64,000 nt of DNA, from positions 1-64,000 of the forward strand of contig NZ_JACIEH010000004.1 of NCBI RefSeq assembly GCF_014196745.1, read 5' to 3'. Below are positions 53,064 to 62,933 of the stretch, piece after piece; within the stretch, counting starts at the first letter, position 1, and each line of letters opens with the position of its first letter. The DNA comes from Sphingomonas kyeonggiensis (lineage in GTDB: Bacteria; Pseudomonadota; Alphaproteobacteria; Sphingomonadales; Sphingomonadaceae). The position numbers were made by a program, and so were the translations under genes. Under the pieces are notes generated by a model. That model did not search any database, was not told the origin of the DNA, and saw only the letters and a program-made list of their open reading frames with translations.

Positions 53064-54029
53064 ATGCGGCCAAGGCAGATCGGAATCCTCGCGGTCGAGG
53101 GTGTTCAGCTACTGGATGTATCCGGTCCGGCCGACGTGTTTGCCGAGGCCAATGTCCAATCCGGCAGCATCGAATATGAAATTCGAGTCCTTGGAGTCTC
53201 CCCGGGAACGCTGAGAGCATCGTCGGGCCTGCGGCTCACGATCGATGGGGTGCTGGGCGACGGCAATCTGGATACGCTGCTCGTGGCAGGGGCGCCGCAC
53301 CTCCATCGTCGCGCCCGCGATGTCGAGCTTCTCGGAAAGCTGCGCGAGGCGGCGCTTGCGGCCCGGCGCTATGGGTCCATCTGCACGGGCGCCTTCCTGC
53401 TGGCCGAGGCCGGCCTCCTTGATGGCCGCCGCGCGACCACGCACTGGGCACTGGCCGACATCTTCGCCAGATCCTTTCCAGAGGTTCTATTGGAAGTGGA
53501 TGCCATCCACCTGCGCGACGGCAAGGTGAGGACCGGAGCCGGCGTGACCGCCGGCCTGGATCTCGCGCTCCAGCTGGTCGAGGAGGATTTGGGCGCGGAG
53601 CTCGCACGACGGGTGGCGAGCCAGCTCGTCATGTATTTCCGCCGTCCGGGCGGACAACTTCAATATAGTCGCGCGCGGCAGGGAAGCCTTGCCGGTCGGT
53701 CGGCACTTCAGGATGTGCAGCGGTGGGTGGAAGCCAATCCCGCAGACGACCACAGCGTAAAGAGCCTGGCCCAGCGAACCGGAATAAGCGCGCGCCACTT
53801 CGCTCGCCTGTTCAAGGAAGAGATCGGCCTGACGCCATCGGCCTGGGTTGAGGGCGTACGTGTCGAGGCCGCGCGGCAATTCCTCGAAGCCGGTCATCCT
53901 CCCAAGGTTGCCGGAGCGAAAAGCGGCTTCGGCGACGTGGAGACATTCCGGCGCGCATTTCAGCGCCGTCTCGGCGTATCTCCCGCGACGTATCGCGGGC
54001 AACATTATCTGGCAGGCTCTGGATACTGA
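53064..54029 (+). CDS. GlxA-type AraC regulator with DJ-1/PfpI domain
   Basis: The 321-aa protein has an N-terminal DJ-1/PfpI-like domain (about 1-195: IGILAVEGVQLLDVSGPADV, then SICTGAFLLAEAGLLDGRRA) and a C-terminal AraC HTH (about 225-315: SLAQRTGISARHFARLFKEE and AGAKSGFGDVETFRRAFQRR). The nucleophile-like Cys in SICTGAFLL is present, but such domains usually sense rather than cleave. The start MRPRQIGIL is chosen over a longer frame. It is likely the regulator of the divergent HD hydrolase gene. Confidence 0.9.
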   Translation: MRPRQIGILAVEGVQLLDVSGPADVFAEANVQSGSIEYEIRVLGVSPGTLRASSGLRLTIDGVLGDGNLDTLLVAGAPHLHRRARDVELLGKLREAALAARRYGSICTGAFLLAEAGLLDGRRATTHWALADIFARSFPEVLLEVDAIHLRDGKVRTGAGVTAGLDLALQLVEEDLGAELARRVASQLVMYFRRPGGQLQYSRARQGSLAGRSALQDVQRWVEANPADDHSVKSLAQRTGISARHFARLFKEEIGLTPSAWVEGVRVEAARQFLEAGHPPKVAGAKSGFGDVETFRRAFQRRLGVSPATYRGQHYLAGSGY

Positions 54030-54083
54030 ACTTGCAAGGGTGCGCGACCGGAGCGTTTCCACCCATTTTCCGCTGTCCGGCCC

Positions 54084-54272
54084 TCAGCGCAAGTTCAGTG
54101 CCACGCTCGCCAGGATCACCGCGCCCAGCATCGCCATCACCTGGAGGAACTGCCAGGGCACGAAACCGACATCGTCGATCCGCTTGCGCTCGCGGCGGCG
54201 ATGCTCGCCCAGGCCGCTGACCACCGCGATCACCGCAGCGCCCGCCGCCCCGATCCACAATTGTAGTTGCAT
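54084..54272 (-). CDS. Small membrane protein, function unknown
   Basis: The 62-aa protein has two hydrophobic stretches (IGAAGAAVIAVVSGLG and FLQVMAMLGAVILASVALN) separated by a basic patch (HRRRERKRIDDVG). The shape suggests a two-helix inner-membrane protein. No recognisable family. It is divergent from the methyltransferase gene, with 51 bp between starts. Confidence 0.6.
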   Translation of the reverse strand: MQLQLWIGAAGAAVIAVVSGLGEHRRRERKRIDDVGFVPWQFLQVMAMLGAVILASVALNLR

Positions 54273-54323
54273 CGTCACAAAAACCCCCCAAATGCGCGGA
54301 CGACATCTAGGGAGGGAATTCGC

Positions 54324-55145
54324 GTGCGCCAGACCCTGACCATCTTTGCCGTGCTCACCACCGCCGCCGCTGTCGCCAGCGTGGCCGTCGGGGCACCGAG
54401 CACGCAACGCTCCGCCATTGCCGACGCCGTCGCCTCGCCCAGCCGCACGCCGGCGAACGTCGCCCGCGACCAGTATCGCCATCCGGTGGACACGCTGACC
54501 TTCTTCGGAGTGAAGCCCGGCAACACCGTGGTCGAGATCTGGCCGGGCGGCGGCTGGTACACCGAGATCCTCGCTCCGCTCACCCGGGCGAAGGGCAGCT
54601 ATTACGCGGCGGTCGGCCCCGACTTCCCGAATGGCGGCAAGGCGGTCGAGACCTTCAAGGCCAAGGACGCCGCGCTGTACGGCCATGCCAAGCTCGTCGC
54701 CTTCCCGGCCCAGGCCGGCCAGCCCAAGGTGCCCGATGGCACGGCGGACGTCGTTCTCACCTTCCGCAACGTCCATAACTGGCGGATGGGCTACAAGCGC
54801 GGCGACGTCGATTACTCGCCCGAGGCATTCCAGCAGATGTTCGCGATGCTCAAGAAGGGCGGCACGCTCGGCATCGAGGATCACCGCCTGCCCGAGAGCG
54901 CCAGCGCCGAGCGCGAGAAGAGCAGCGGCTATATCAAGGTCTCGACCGTGCGCCGCCTGGCCGAGCAGGCCGGGTTCAAGTTCGTCGGCGCGTCGGAGGT
55001 CAACGCCAATCCGCGCGACACCGCCGACTGGCCCCAGGGCGTGTGGACGCTGCCGCCGAGCTACACGCTCAAGGATGTCGACCGGGCCAAGTACGCGGCG
55101 ATCGGCGAGAGCGACCGGATGACGCTAAAGTTCAGGAAGCCCTGA
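54324..55145 (+). CDS. Class I SAM-methyltransferase-like protein with signal peptide
   Basis: The 273-aa protein has an N-terminal signal peptide (MRQTLTIFAVLTTAAAVASV, then AVGA). The Rossmann-like core has motif I VVEIWPGGGWYTEIL and a DVVLTFRNVHNW motif near residue 155. Similar proteins occur widely in Alphaproteobacteria annotated as methyltransferases, but their signal peptides raise doubt about access to SAM. GTG 54324 is chosen because GGGAGGG lies about 7-13 nt upstream. It may have a different ligand. Confidence 0.8.
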   Translation: MRQTLTIFAVLTTAAAVASVAVGAPSTQRSAIADAVASPSRTPANVARDQYRHPVDTLTFFGVKPGNTVVEIWPGGGWYTEILAPLTRAKGSYYAAVGPDFPNGGKAVETFKAKDAALYGHAKLVAFPAQAGQPKVPDGTADVVLTFRNVHNWRMGYKRGDVDYSPEAFQQMFAMLKKGGTLGIEDHRLPESASAEREKSSGYIKVSTVRRLAEQAGFKFVGASEVNANPRDTADWPQGVWTLPPSYTLKDVDRAKYAAIGESDRMTLKFRKP

Positions 55146-55194
55146 TCTTTTCGTCCTAAACGCAGCTTTAACCCGCATGTCTTATGCCTGACAT

Positions 55195-56250
55195 GTGCCG
55201 CGCCGAATTCGAACCCTTCTGTCGGTCCTCCGCGAGGAAGTGGACAGCTATGCCGCGACCAGCGAGGAAATCGCTGCGCGCACCAACCTGCTCGCGCTGA
55301 ACGCCGCGATCGAGGCCGCCCGATCGGGCGAGGCCGGGCGCGGCTTCTCGGTGGTGGCGCAGGAAGTGAAGGCGCTCGCCCAGCAGGCACGCGGTGCCTC
55401 GATCGAGTTCCGCTCCGAAGTGCGCGAGCGCCTCGCCATGGGCGCGGGCATCGCCGACGAGATGGTCAGCGAGATCGAGGGCACCCGCCTGGTCGAGCTG
55501 GCCCAGGCGCTGATCCAGAATGTCAGCCGCCATCTCTATGGCCGCAGCATCGATCTGCGGTTGATGGCATCCGATTCCGAAGTGATCGCCGCGCTGGAAG
55601 ATCCCTCACCCGAGACGATCGCCGCCGCCGATGCCCGGCTGGCGATGCTGACCGGCATCTCGCCCTATTACGTCAACGCCTTCCTCGCCAATGCCGAGGG
55701 CAAGGTGATCGCCGCGTCCGATCCGCATGCGCGGGTGCGCGGCGTCGACCTGTCGAGCGCGCCGCAATATCTGAGCGCGATGCGCAGCCACCGCCGCGAC
55801 GAATGGTTCACCGACGAGGTGTGGCTGAACCCCTATTCGGACCACCGCGCGGTACTCGTCTTCGTCACCGGCGTGCGCCCGCGCGGCCGCGATGGCCGGC
55901 CGCTCGGCGCCTTCTACCTCGAGTTCGACTGGGAAGGGCATATCCCGGGCATCATCTCCGACCGTTCGCTGTTCGGCGAGCGCGACTGGGCGCGGACGAG
56001 CATCTCGATCGTCGACGAGCAAGACCGGATCGTGGCCAGCTCCTCGGGCAAGCGCCACGGCGAGCATGTCGCGCTGCCGCCCAAGGCGGTGCGCGGTGCC
56101 GAGGTGCGCGGCGACAGCACGATCGCCTTCGCCAGCGCCACCGATTATCACGGCTTCACCGGCCTGGGCCTGCGCTGCGTGATCGAGCAGAAGATGCCGA
56201 CGCTGGAGGAAATCCGCGCGGCCCTGGGCGGATTGAACGCGCGGGGCTAG
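55195..56250 (+). CDS. Soluble MCP-like protein: signalling tip followed by a Cache-like domain
   Basis: The 351-aa protein begins almost directly with the methyl-accepting chemotaxis hairpin tip (IAARTNLLALNAAIEAARSG, then EAGRGFSVVAQEVKALAQQA, about residues 24-66). It continues with a helix and then, from about residue 110, a Cache/PDC-like sensor domain (ISPYYVNAFLANAEGKVIAA, then WFTDEVWLNPYSDHRAVLVF). No membrane segment is visible. In ordinary MCPs the sensor is N-terminal and the tip is C-terminal, so the order is inverted. GTG 55195 is the likely start. It may signal to CheA or another partner. Confidence 0.75.
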   Translation: MPRRIRTLLSVLREEVDSYAATSEEIAARTNLLALNAAIEAARSGEAGRGFSVVAQEVKALAQQARGASIEFRSEVRERLAMGAGIADEMVSEIEGTRLVELAQALIQNVSRHLYGRSIDLRLMASDSEVIAALEDPSPETIAAADARLAMLTGISPYYVNAFLANAEGKVIAASDPHARVRGVDLSSAPQYLSAMRSHRRDEWFTDEVWLNPYSDHRAVLVFVTGVRPRGRDGRPLGAFYLEFDWEGHIPGIISDRSLFGERDWARTSISIVDEQDRIVASSSGKRHGEHVALPPKAVRGAEVRGDSTIAFASATDYHGFTGLGLRCVIEQKMPTLEEIRAALGGLNARG

Positions 56251-56263
56251 CCGGCCCAAAACG

Positions 56264-56334
56264 GTCGTCCCGGCGGAAGGCAGAAGCGCGGGGCAAGAGC
56301 CGCACGAGACCCCGGCTTTCGCCGGGGTGACGAC
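56264..56334. repeat. Class A palindromic element, long form
   Basis: GTCGTCCCGGCGGAAGG at 56264-56280 faces CCCCGGCTTTCGCCGGGGTG (from 56310) ending GACGAC at 56334. It lies between the convergent MCP-like and phaR genes and is a likely two-sided terminator. Confidence 0.7.
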
Positions 56335-56337
56335 TTG

Positions 56338-56913
56338 TTATTTCGCCAGCTTCTCGATCTTGTCCTGCAGGCGGGCGAGCTCCGCCTTCAGCGCTGCGAC
56401 ATCGTCGCCTTCGCTCGCCGCGGGCGCGGGAGCGGCCGCACCCGGCGCCCCCGGAGCACCCGGCGTCGCGCCGGGCTTGAACGCCTGGGTCGCCGCCTCG
56501 AAGATCTCCATGTTCCGCTTGGCCATCTCGGCGAAGGGCGAGTTGGCGAAGGCGCCCTCGACCGCCGACTTGAACTGCTGCTGGTTGCGGCGGAAGCTCT
56601 CCATCGACGCTTCCAGATAGCCCGGCACCATCGCCTGCATCGAATCGCCATAGAGCGCGATCAGCTGGCGCAGGAAGTTGACCGGCAGCATGGTCTGGCC
56701 GCGCTGCTCCTCTTCCATGATGATCTGGGTGAGGACATTATGGGTGATGTCCTCCTCGGTCTTGGCATCTACGACCTTGAAATCGCGCCCCTCGCGCGTC
56801 ATCGCAGCCAGATGGTCCAGCGTGATGTAGGACGAGGTTTCGGTGTTGTAGAGCCGCCGGTTCGCGTACTTCTTGATGATGACCGGACCGGTGCCTGCAG
56901 CGCTCTTCTTCAT
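56338..56913 (-). CDS. phaR: Polyhydroxyalkanoate synthesis repressor PhaR
   Basis: The 191-aa DNA-binding protein carries the PHB/PHA accumulation regulator domain (IIKKYANRRLYNTETSSYIT and LDHLAAMTREGRDFKVVDAK, about 10-60), then the PHB-granule-binding region (about 75-140). A Pro/Ala/Gly-rich linker and a short coiled coil (VAALKAELARLQDKIEKLA) end it. PhaR binds PHA granules and promoters and represses phasin and pha genes until polymer is present. It starts 14 bp from the divergent PHA-synthase-like gene, so both share a promoter region. Confidence 0.94.
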   Translation of the reverse strand: MKKSAAGTGPVIIKKYANRRLYNTETSSYITLDHLAAMTREGRDFKVVDAKTEEDITHNVLTQIIMEEEQRGQTMLPVNFLRQLIALYGDSMQAMVPGYLEASMESFRRNQQQFKSAVEGAFANSPFAEMAKRNMEIFEAATQAFKPGATPGAPGAPGAAAPAPAASEGDDVAALKAELARLQDKIEKLAK

Positions 56914-56927
56914 CTAAGGCCCCCCGA

Positions 56928-57998
56928 GTGAGTGAAACATATCTATCATCGTTTCATTCTGCGGCGCAACACGGACCGCGCCCCCTTCCACTATTCCTCT
57001 CGCTGTTGCGCAGCGAGACCGCAGCATCGCCGGAGCGACGCGCCGCGGCGCTGACCGGACTGAAGGCATATCAGGAGGCGGAAAGGCCGCCGGAACGCGC
57101 CCTTAAGCCTGCAATCGCCACGGCCGGCCGCGCCGCCCTGCGCGACTATGGCGGCGATGGGCCGCCGGTCGTCTTCATCCCCTCGCTGATCAACCCGCCC
57201 TTCATCCTCGATCTCGCGCCGGGCAATTCGCTGCTCGAATGGCTGGCGACTCAAGGGCTTCGACCGCTTCTCGTAGATTGGGGCACGCCCGATCCGGCGG
57301 ATCGCGACCAGGGCGTGGACCGGCACATCACCGAGTTGCTGCTCCCGCTGCTCGAGGCGCTGGACGAACCGCCGCTGCTCGCCGGCTATTGCCTGGGCGG
57401 CACGCTGGCGATGGCAGCGGCGATGTTGCAACCGGCCAAGGGGTTGGTGACGATCGCCGCGCCCTGGCGCTTCCGCCGCTATGGCGATCTCGCGCGCGCA
57501 GCCATTGCGGCGCAATGGGAAGCCGCCGAGCCCGCATGTGCGCAGCTCGGCCTGGTGCCGATGGAAGTGCTCCAGGCCGGCTTCTGGCAGCTCGATCCCG
57601 CCCGCACGGTCGCCAAGTTCGAGCGATTCGCCCAAACAGAACCCGGTAGCGACCGGGCCCGCGCCTTCGTCGCACTCGAGGACTGGGCCAATGCCGGTGC
57701 CCCCCTGACCTACGCAGCCGGCACGCAGATGTTCGAGCGCTTCTTCAAGGCCGACCGCCCCGGCAGCGGCCGCTGGTGGATCGACGGCACGCGGATCCTG
57801 CCTTCGCGCCTTGCCTGCCCTGCGCTCGAACTACTCTCGACCACCGACCGGATCGTCCCCGCCGCCACTGCCGCCGGCCTGCCCGCGCGGCAGAGCCTGG
57901 CGCTCGGCCATGTCGGCATGATCGTGGGCGGCCGGGCACGGGCAATGGTGTGGGAACCCTTGCGCGACTGGCTTCTTGCCGCAGCGCACCCTAAATAG
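56928..57998 (+). CDS. PHA synthase-like (PhaC-type) alpha/beta hydrolase
   Basis: The 356-aa alpha/beta-hydrolase fold protein has the PhaC lipase-like box GYCLGGTL with nucleophile Cys155. Asp307 in STTDRIVP and His328 in LALGHVGMIVG complete the triad order. A class I PhaC is about 550-600 aa; this is the length of class III PhaC subunits, which normally need PhaE, and no phaE is seen. It may be a short synthase, a PHA-chain-transfer enzyme or an esterase. The start is GTG 56928. phaA follows 37 bp downstream. Confidence 0.8.
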   Translation: MSETYLSSFHSAAQHGPRPLPLFLSLLRSETAASPERRAAALTGLKAYQEAERPPERALKPAIATAGRAALRDYGGDGPPVVFIPSLINPPFILDLAPGNSLLEWLATQGLRPLLVDWGTPDPADRDQGVDRHITELLLPLLEALDEPPLLAGYCLGGTLAMAAAMLQPAKGLVTIAAPWRFRRYGDLARAAIAAQWEAAEPACAQLGLVPMEVLQAGFWQLDPARTVAKFERFAQTEPGSDRARAFVALEDWANAGAPLTYAAGTQMFERFFKADRPGSGRWWIDGTRILPSRLACPALELLSTTDRIVPAATAAGLPARQSLALGHVGMIVGGRARAMVWEPLRDWLLAAAHPK

Positions 57999-58035
57999 CC
58001 GCCAAACGGCAAAACCACCCGCAGGAGTTCCGAGC

Positions 58036-59217
<1,182 letters not shown>

Positions 59218-59257
59218 AATGCCTTTCAGCGCGTAACAGAATGTTTCTACCCTCCCC

Positions 59258-59283
59258 GCCCTAGTGTATTGATGCACTAGGGC
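59258..59283. promoter_or_regulatory. 9-bp perfect inverted repeat between phaA and the TonB receptor gene
   Basis: GCCCTAGTG (59258-59266) and CACTAGGGC (59275-59283) flank TATTGATG. It is 41 bp after the phaA stop and 172 bp before the receptor start. It has no U-tract, so it is less likely a rho-independent terminator. It could be a regulator site for the large receptor. Confidence 0.45.
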
Positions 59284-59454
59284 ACATTCTGAATATTACA
59301 TTAACTCGAAGGCGCTTGAAATTTAGCGCGCCCGACAGTCACTTTTCTGCAACACCGGGAATGGAATTGCGTTGCAGCGCGTTTCCTTCTCTTGCAGCGC
59401 GGAAACATGTCCGTCTCATTATCCCTTCGGGCATCCCGTCCGAAGGGGCAAATA

Positions 59455-62400
59455 ATGAAGATAAGTCATCTGTTGAGCGCTACCGCGCTTGCCAGCTCCG
59501 TGCTTTTCGTTCCTGCGGTTGCATTCGCGCAGTCGAGCGACACGAGCGACACCGCCACCACTGCCGCGACACCGAAGGAGGATCAGGAATCGATCGTCGT
59601 CACGGGTTCGCGCATCCGCAGCCCGAACGTCACCTCGGACGTGCCGATGACCTCGATCGGCGGTGAAGCGCTGCTCAAGTCGGCCAACACCTCGATCGGT
59701 GACGAGCTCAACAACCTGCCGCAGCTCGCCAGCACCTTCTCGCAGCAGAACCCGGGCCTGGGCATCGGCATCGCCGGCCTCAACCTGCTCGACCTGCGCG
59801 GCCTCGGCACCCAGCGCACGCTGGTGCTCGTCAACGGCCGCCGTCACGTCGCCGCGGACATCCTGAACAACGCAGTTTCGCCCGACGTTTCGTCGATCCC
59901 GAGCAACCTGATCGAGCGCGTCGACATCGTCACCGGCGGCAACTCGGCGGTCTATGGTTCGGACGCGATCGCGGGCGTCGTCAACTTCATCCTGAAGCGC
60001 AACTATGACGGCATTGAGCTGCGCGGCAACGCGGGCATCACCGAAGCGGGCTTCGGCGGCAACCAGTCGATCTCGGGCATCGTCGGCAAGAACTTCGCCG
60101 ATGGCCGGGGCAACATCACGGTCTCGGCGGAATATACCCACCAGGATCGCGTCTATGCGTCCGACGTGCCGTGGATGCGCCAGAACAACACGCTGGTCAC
60201 GGTCGACTCCGACGCGTCGAGCGGTGGCCAGACGCTGGTCAACGGCAGCGACGGCTTCGCCGACCAGATCTTCCTGCGCGACATCCGCAGCGCGACGATC
60301 AACCCGAACGGCCTGATCGCCGTCCCGCAGCGCACGGGCGTCGCGGCCTGCGGCACCGGCACCCTCGCCAGCTTCGGCGCTCCGAACACCAACGGCACGC
60401 CGTATAACTGCACCTACATCTTCACGCCGGCCGGCCAGCTGATCGCGCAGACGGGTACGCGTTACGGTGCCGGCCCGACGGGCGGTATCCTGGGCGGCAA
60501 CGGCCAGACCGGCCGTGAAGGCAAGACCGTGTCGATCCTGCCGTTCCTCGAGCGCTACAACGCCAACCTGATCGCGCACTACGAGTTCAGCCCCGCCCTC
60601 GAGTTCTTCGTCGAGGCGAAGTGGGACCGCGTGAACGCGCTCGGCAACAATGCCGGCCCGTCGTTCATTCAGACCGCTGCGGGCAACAACGGCAACGTCG
60701 GCGACTATCGTGAGCGGGTTCGCATCGACAACCCCTTCCTGGGCACCGCGAACCGTACCCTGCTGACCAACGCGGTCATCGCTTCGGGCTGCAACATCAG
60801 CCTGACCGCTGGCTGCCCGGCGGCCGGCAACCTCACCGCGGCGGACATCACCGCGCTGAACAACGGCACCTACCGCTTCCAGATGGCGCGTAACCTGCTC
60901 GACGTGGGCCTGCGCGACGAGAAGTTCCAGCGCGACACCTTCCGTGTCGTCGGTGGCTTCCGCGGCACCTTCAACGGCGACTGGTCGTACGAAGTGTCGG
61001 CCAACTACGGCCGTTTCGATCAGACGACGGTGGCCAAGGGCTATATCGATCGCCAGCGCTTCTCGCTCGCGATGGACGCCGGCCTCGACCCGGTGACCAA
61101 CACGATCAAGTGCCGCTCGCAGTTTGATCCGGCCTCGGCCGTGGCAGACACCCGCACCGACGACGTCGCAGTCGCCAACCGCGCCGCCAACCAGGCCCGC
61201 CTCGCCGCCGATATCGCGGCCTGCAAGCCGTACAACCCGTTCGGCAACGGATCGGGCAACGCCGACGCGATCAACTATTTCTCCCGCACGTTCACGGCCG
61301 ATGCCTCGCTCGAGCAGCTCGATTTCCAGGGCTTCGTCTCGGGCGATCTCAGCCAGCTGTTCGAACTGCCCGGCGGTCCGATCCGCTTCGCACTGGGCGG
61401 CGAGTATCGTCGTGAGAGCGCCTACTACAAGCAGGACGATTTCTCGTCCAAGGGCTTCACCAACGCCGTTGCGATCCCGACCTTCTCCCCGCCCGATTTC
61501 GAGGTGAAGGAAGCGTTCGGCGAAGTTCAGGTTCCGCTGCTGAAGGACGTGCCCTTCTTCAAGGAACTGACGGCCACCGGCGCCGCGCGTTACTCCGACT
61601 ATGGCGGCGGCACGGGCAGCGTGTGGGCGTACAATGGCGGCGTGCAGTGGTCGCCGATCAGCGACATCCGCTTCCGCGCCAACTATGCCCGCGCGGTGCG
61701 TGCACCGAACGTCTCGGAAACCGGCTTCCCGCTGGTCCCGAACTTCTCGACGATCGGCGATCCGTGCAACACGATCAACATCAACACCAGCGCGACTCGT
61801 TCGACGAACTGCACGACTGCGGTGGGCGCGGCCAATCTGGCCAACCTGACCGCCGTCAACTACTCGCTGGCGATCGTGAGCGGCTCGAATCCGAACCTCA
61901 AGGCCGAGACTTCGGACTCGTACACCTTCGGTGCGGTGTTCCAGCCGAGCTTCATCCCGGGCCTGTCGCTCACCGTCGATTACTACAACATCAAGGTGAA
62001 CGGCGTGATCGCGTCGGTCACCGCGCAGCAGATCCTCAACAACTGCTACGATTCGGCGACGCTGAACAACATCTACTGCTCGCAGTTCTCGCGTTACCTC
62101 GGCACCGGGACCGGGCCCAACGGCGAACTGCCCGGCGCGATCCGCAGCAACTCGCTGATCGTGGCGCCGCTGAACTACGCCAACCGCGTGCGTAAGGGCA
62201 TCGACTTCGATGTGAGCTATCGCACGAGGCTTGGTGCCAATGCGTCGCTCAACTCGAGCCTGATCTACGTGCACAGCATCAAGGTCAGCGACTTCCAGGA
62301 TCCGACCAATCCCAAGTTCGAGAATCGAATCCTGAGCGAGGTCGGCTATCCCGAGAACGAGTTCCGCTTCGACACCGACCTGAATGTCGGCGACGTGACG

Positions 62401-62715
62401 TTCGGCTACCGCGCGCACTATATCGGCCCGATGTATGTGGGTGCGTGGGAGAACTTCAACGGCATCAACGGAGTGGGTCCGGCCAATGCCGACGCCAGCG
62501 AGCCGAAGAAGTATCCGGCCATCCTCTACTCGGATCTGCGGTTCGAGTGGAACGTCGCGAACGGCGGCCGCAAGGACGCGTTCCAGTTCTATGCGGGCGT
62601 CGACAACGTGACCAACCAGGCTCCGCCGCTCGGCTCGACCGCGACGGGTGCCGGCACGGCCATCTACGACTTCCGTGGTCGTACCTACTATTCGGGCTTC
62701 CGCGCCCGGTTCTGA
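59455..62715 (+). CDS. Large TonB-dependent outer-membrane receptor
   Basis: The 1086-aa protein has a signal peptide (MKISHLLSATALASSVLFVP, ending VAFAQ). A plug domain follows (ESIVVTGSRIRSPNV at the TonB-box side, then VNGRRHVAADI and VDIVTGGNSAVYGSDAIAGV). The long barrel ends YYSGFRARF. This is the sphingomonad receptor type with GSRIRxPN and LVNGRR, often linked to polysaccharide, oligosaccharide or amino-acid uptake. The ligand cannot be assigned. Start ATG 59455 is chosen with AAGGGG upstream. It stands alone between phaA and alr, with a strong terminator behind it. Confidence 0.9.
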   Translation: MKISHLLSATALASSVLFVPAVAFAQSSDTSDTATTAATPKEDQESIVVTGSRIRSPNVTSDVPMTSIGGEALLKSANTSIGDELNNLPQLASTFSQQNPGLGIGIAGLNLLDLRGLGTQRTLVLVNGRRHVAADILNNAVSPDVSSIPSNLIERVDIVTGGNSAVYGSDAIAGVVNFILKRNYDGIELRGNAGITEAGFGGNQSISGIVGKNFADGRGNITVSAEYTHQDRVYASDVPWMRQNNTLVTVDSDASSGGQTLVNGSDGFADQIFLRDIRSATINPNGLIAVPQRTGVAACGTGTLASFGAPNTNGTPYNCTYIFTPAGQLIAQTGTRYGAGPTGGILGGNGQTGREGKTVSILPFLERYNANLIAHYEFSPALEFFVEAKWDRVNALGNNAGPSFIQTAAGNNGNVGDYRERVRIDNPFLGTANRTLLTNAVIASGCNISLTAGCPAAGNLTAADITALNNGTYRFQMARNLLDVGLRDEKFQRDTFRVVGGFRGTFNGDWSYEVSANYGRFDQTTVAKGYIDRQRFSLAMDAGLDPVTNTIKCRSQFDPASAVADTRTDDVAVANRAANQARLAADIAACKPYNPFGNGSGNADAINYFSRTFTADASLEQLDFQGFVSGDLSQLFELPGGPIRFALGGEYRRESAYYKQDDFSSKGFTNAVAIPTFSPPDFEVKEAFGEVQVPLLKDVPFFKELTATGAARYSDYGGGTGSVWAYNGGVQWSPISDIRFRANYARAVRAPNVSETGFPLVPNFSTIGDPCNTININTSATRSTNCTTAVGAANLANLTAVNYSLAIVSGSNPNLKAETSDSYTFGAVFQPSFIPGLSLTVDYYNIKVNGVIASVTAQQILNNCYDSATLNNIYCSQFSRYLGTGTGPNGELPGAIRSNSLIVAPLNYANRVRKGIDFDVSYRTRLGANASLNSSLIYVHSIKVSDFQDPTNPKFENRILSEVGYPENEFRFDTDLNVGDVTFGYRAHYIGPMYVGAWENFNGINGVGPANADASEPKKYPAILYSDLRFEWNVANGGRKDAFQFYAGVDNVTNQAPPLGSTATGAGTAIYDFRGRTYYSGFRARF

Positions 62716-62742
62716 TTGCTTCCGGCATCGGAATGACTTTGG

Positions 62743-62775
62743 GGACGGTGACTTCGGTCACCGTCCTTTTTCTTT
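62743..62775 (+). terminator. Rho-independent terminator after the TonB receptor gene
   Basis: GGACGGTGAC (62743-62752), tetraloop TTCG, then its perfect complement (62757-62766), followed by TTTTTCTTT. A textbook terminator on the plus strand. Confidence 0.93.
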
Positions 62776-62933
62776 GGCCAGATCCGCGACGGGCCGGGTT
62801 GGCCCGCCTCCTCCCGGCAAGCGTCAGGCAGTCGCCGAGACGCGCGCGACAGTCGGCGCGCGGCCATCCATTCCAGAGGATAGGATTATGCCGGATCCTT
62901 GCACGGCGCCGGCGTGTTCGCGTCCCGGCGCAC

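Noticed and set aside
59419..62418. A 999-residue frame antisense to the TonB receptor
   Set aside because: Same cause: antisense openness in a GC-rich gene; no motif and no ribosome-binding site.
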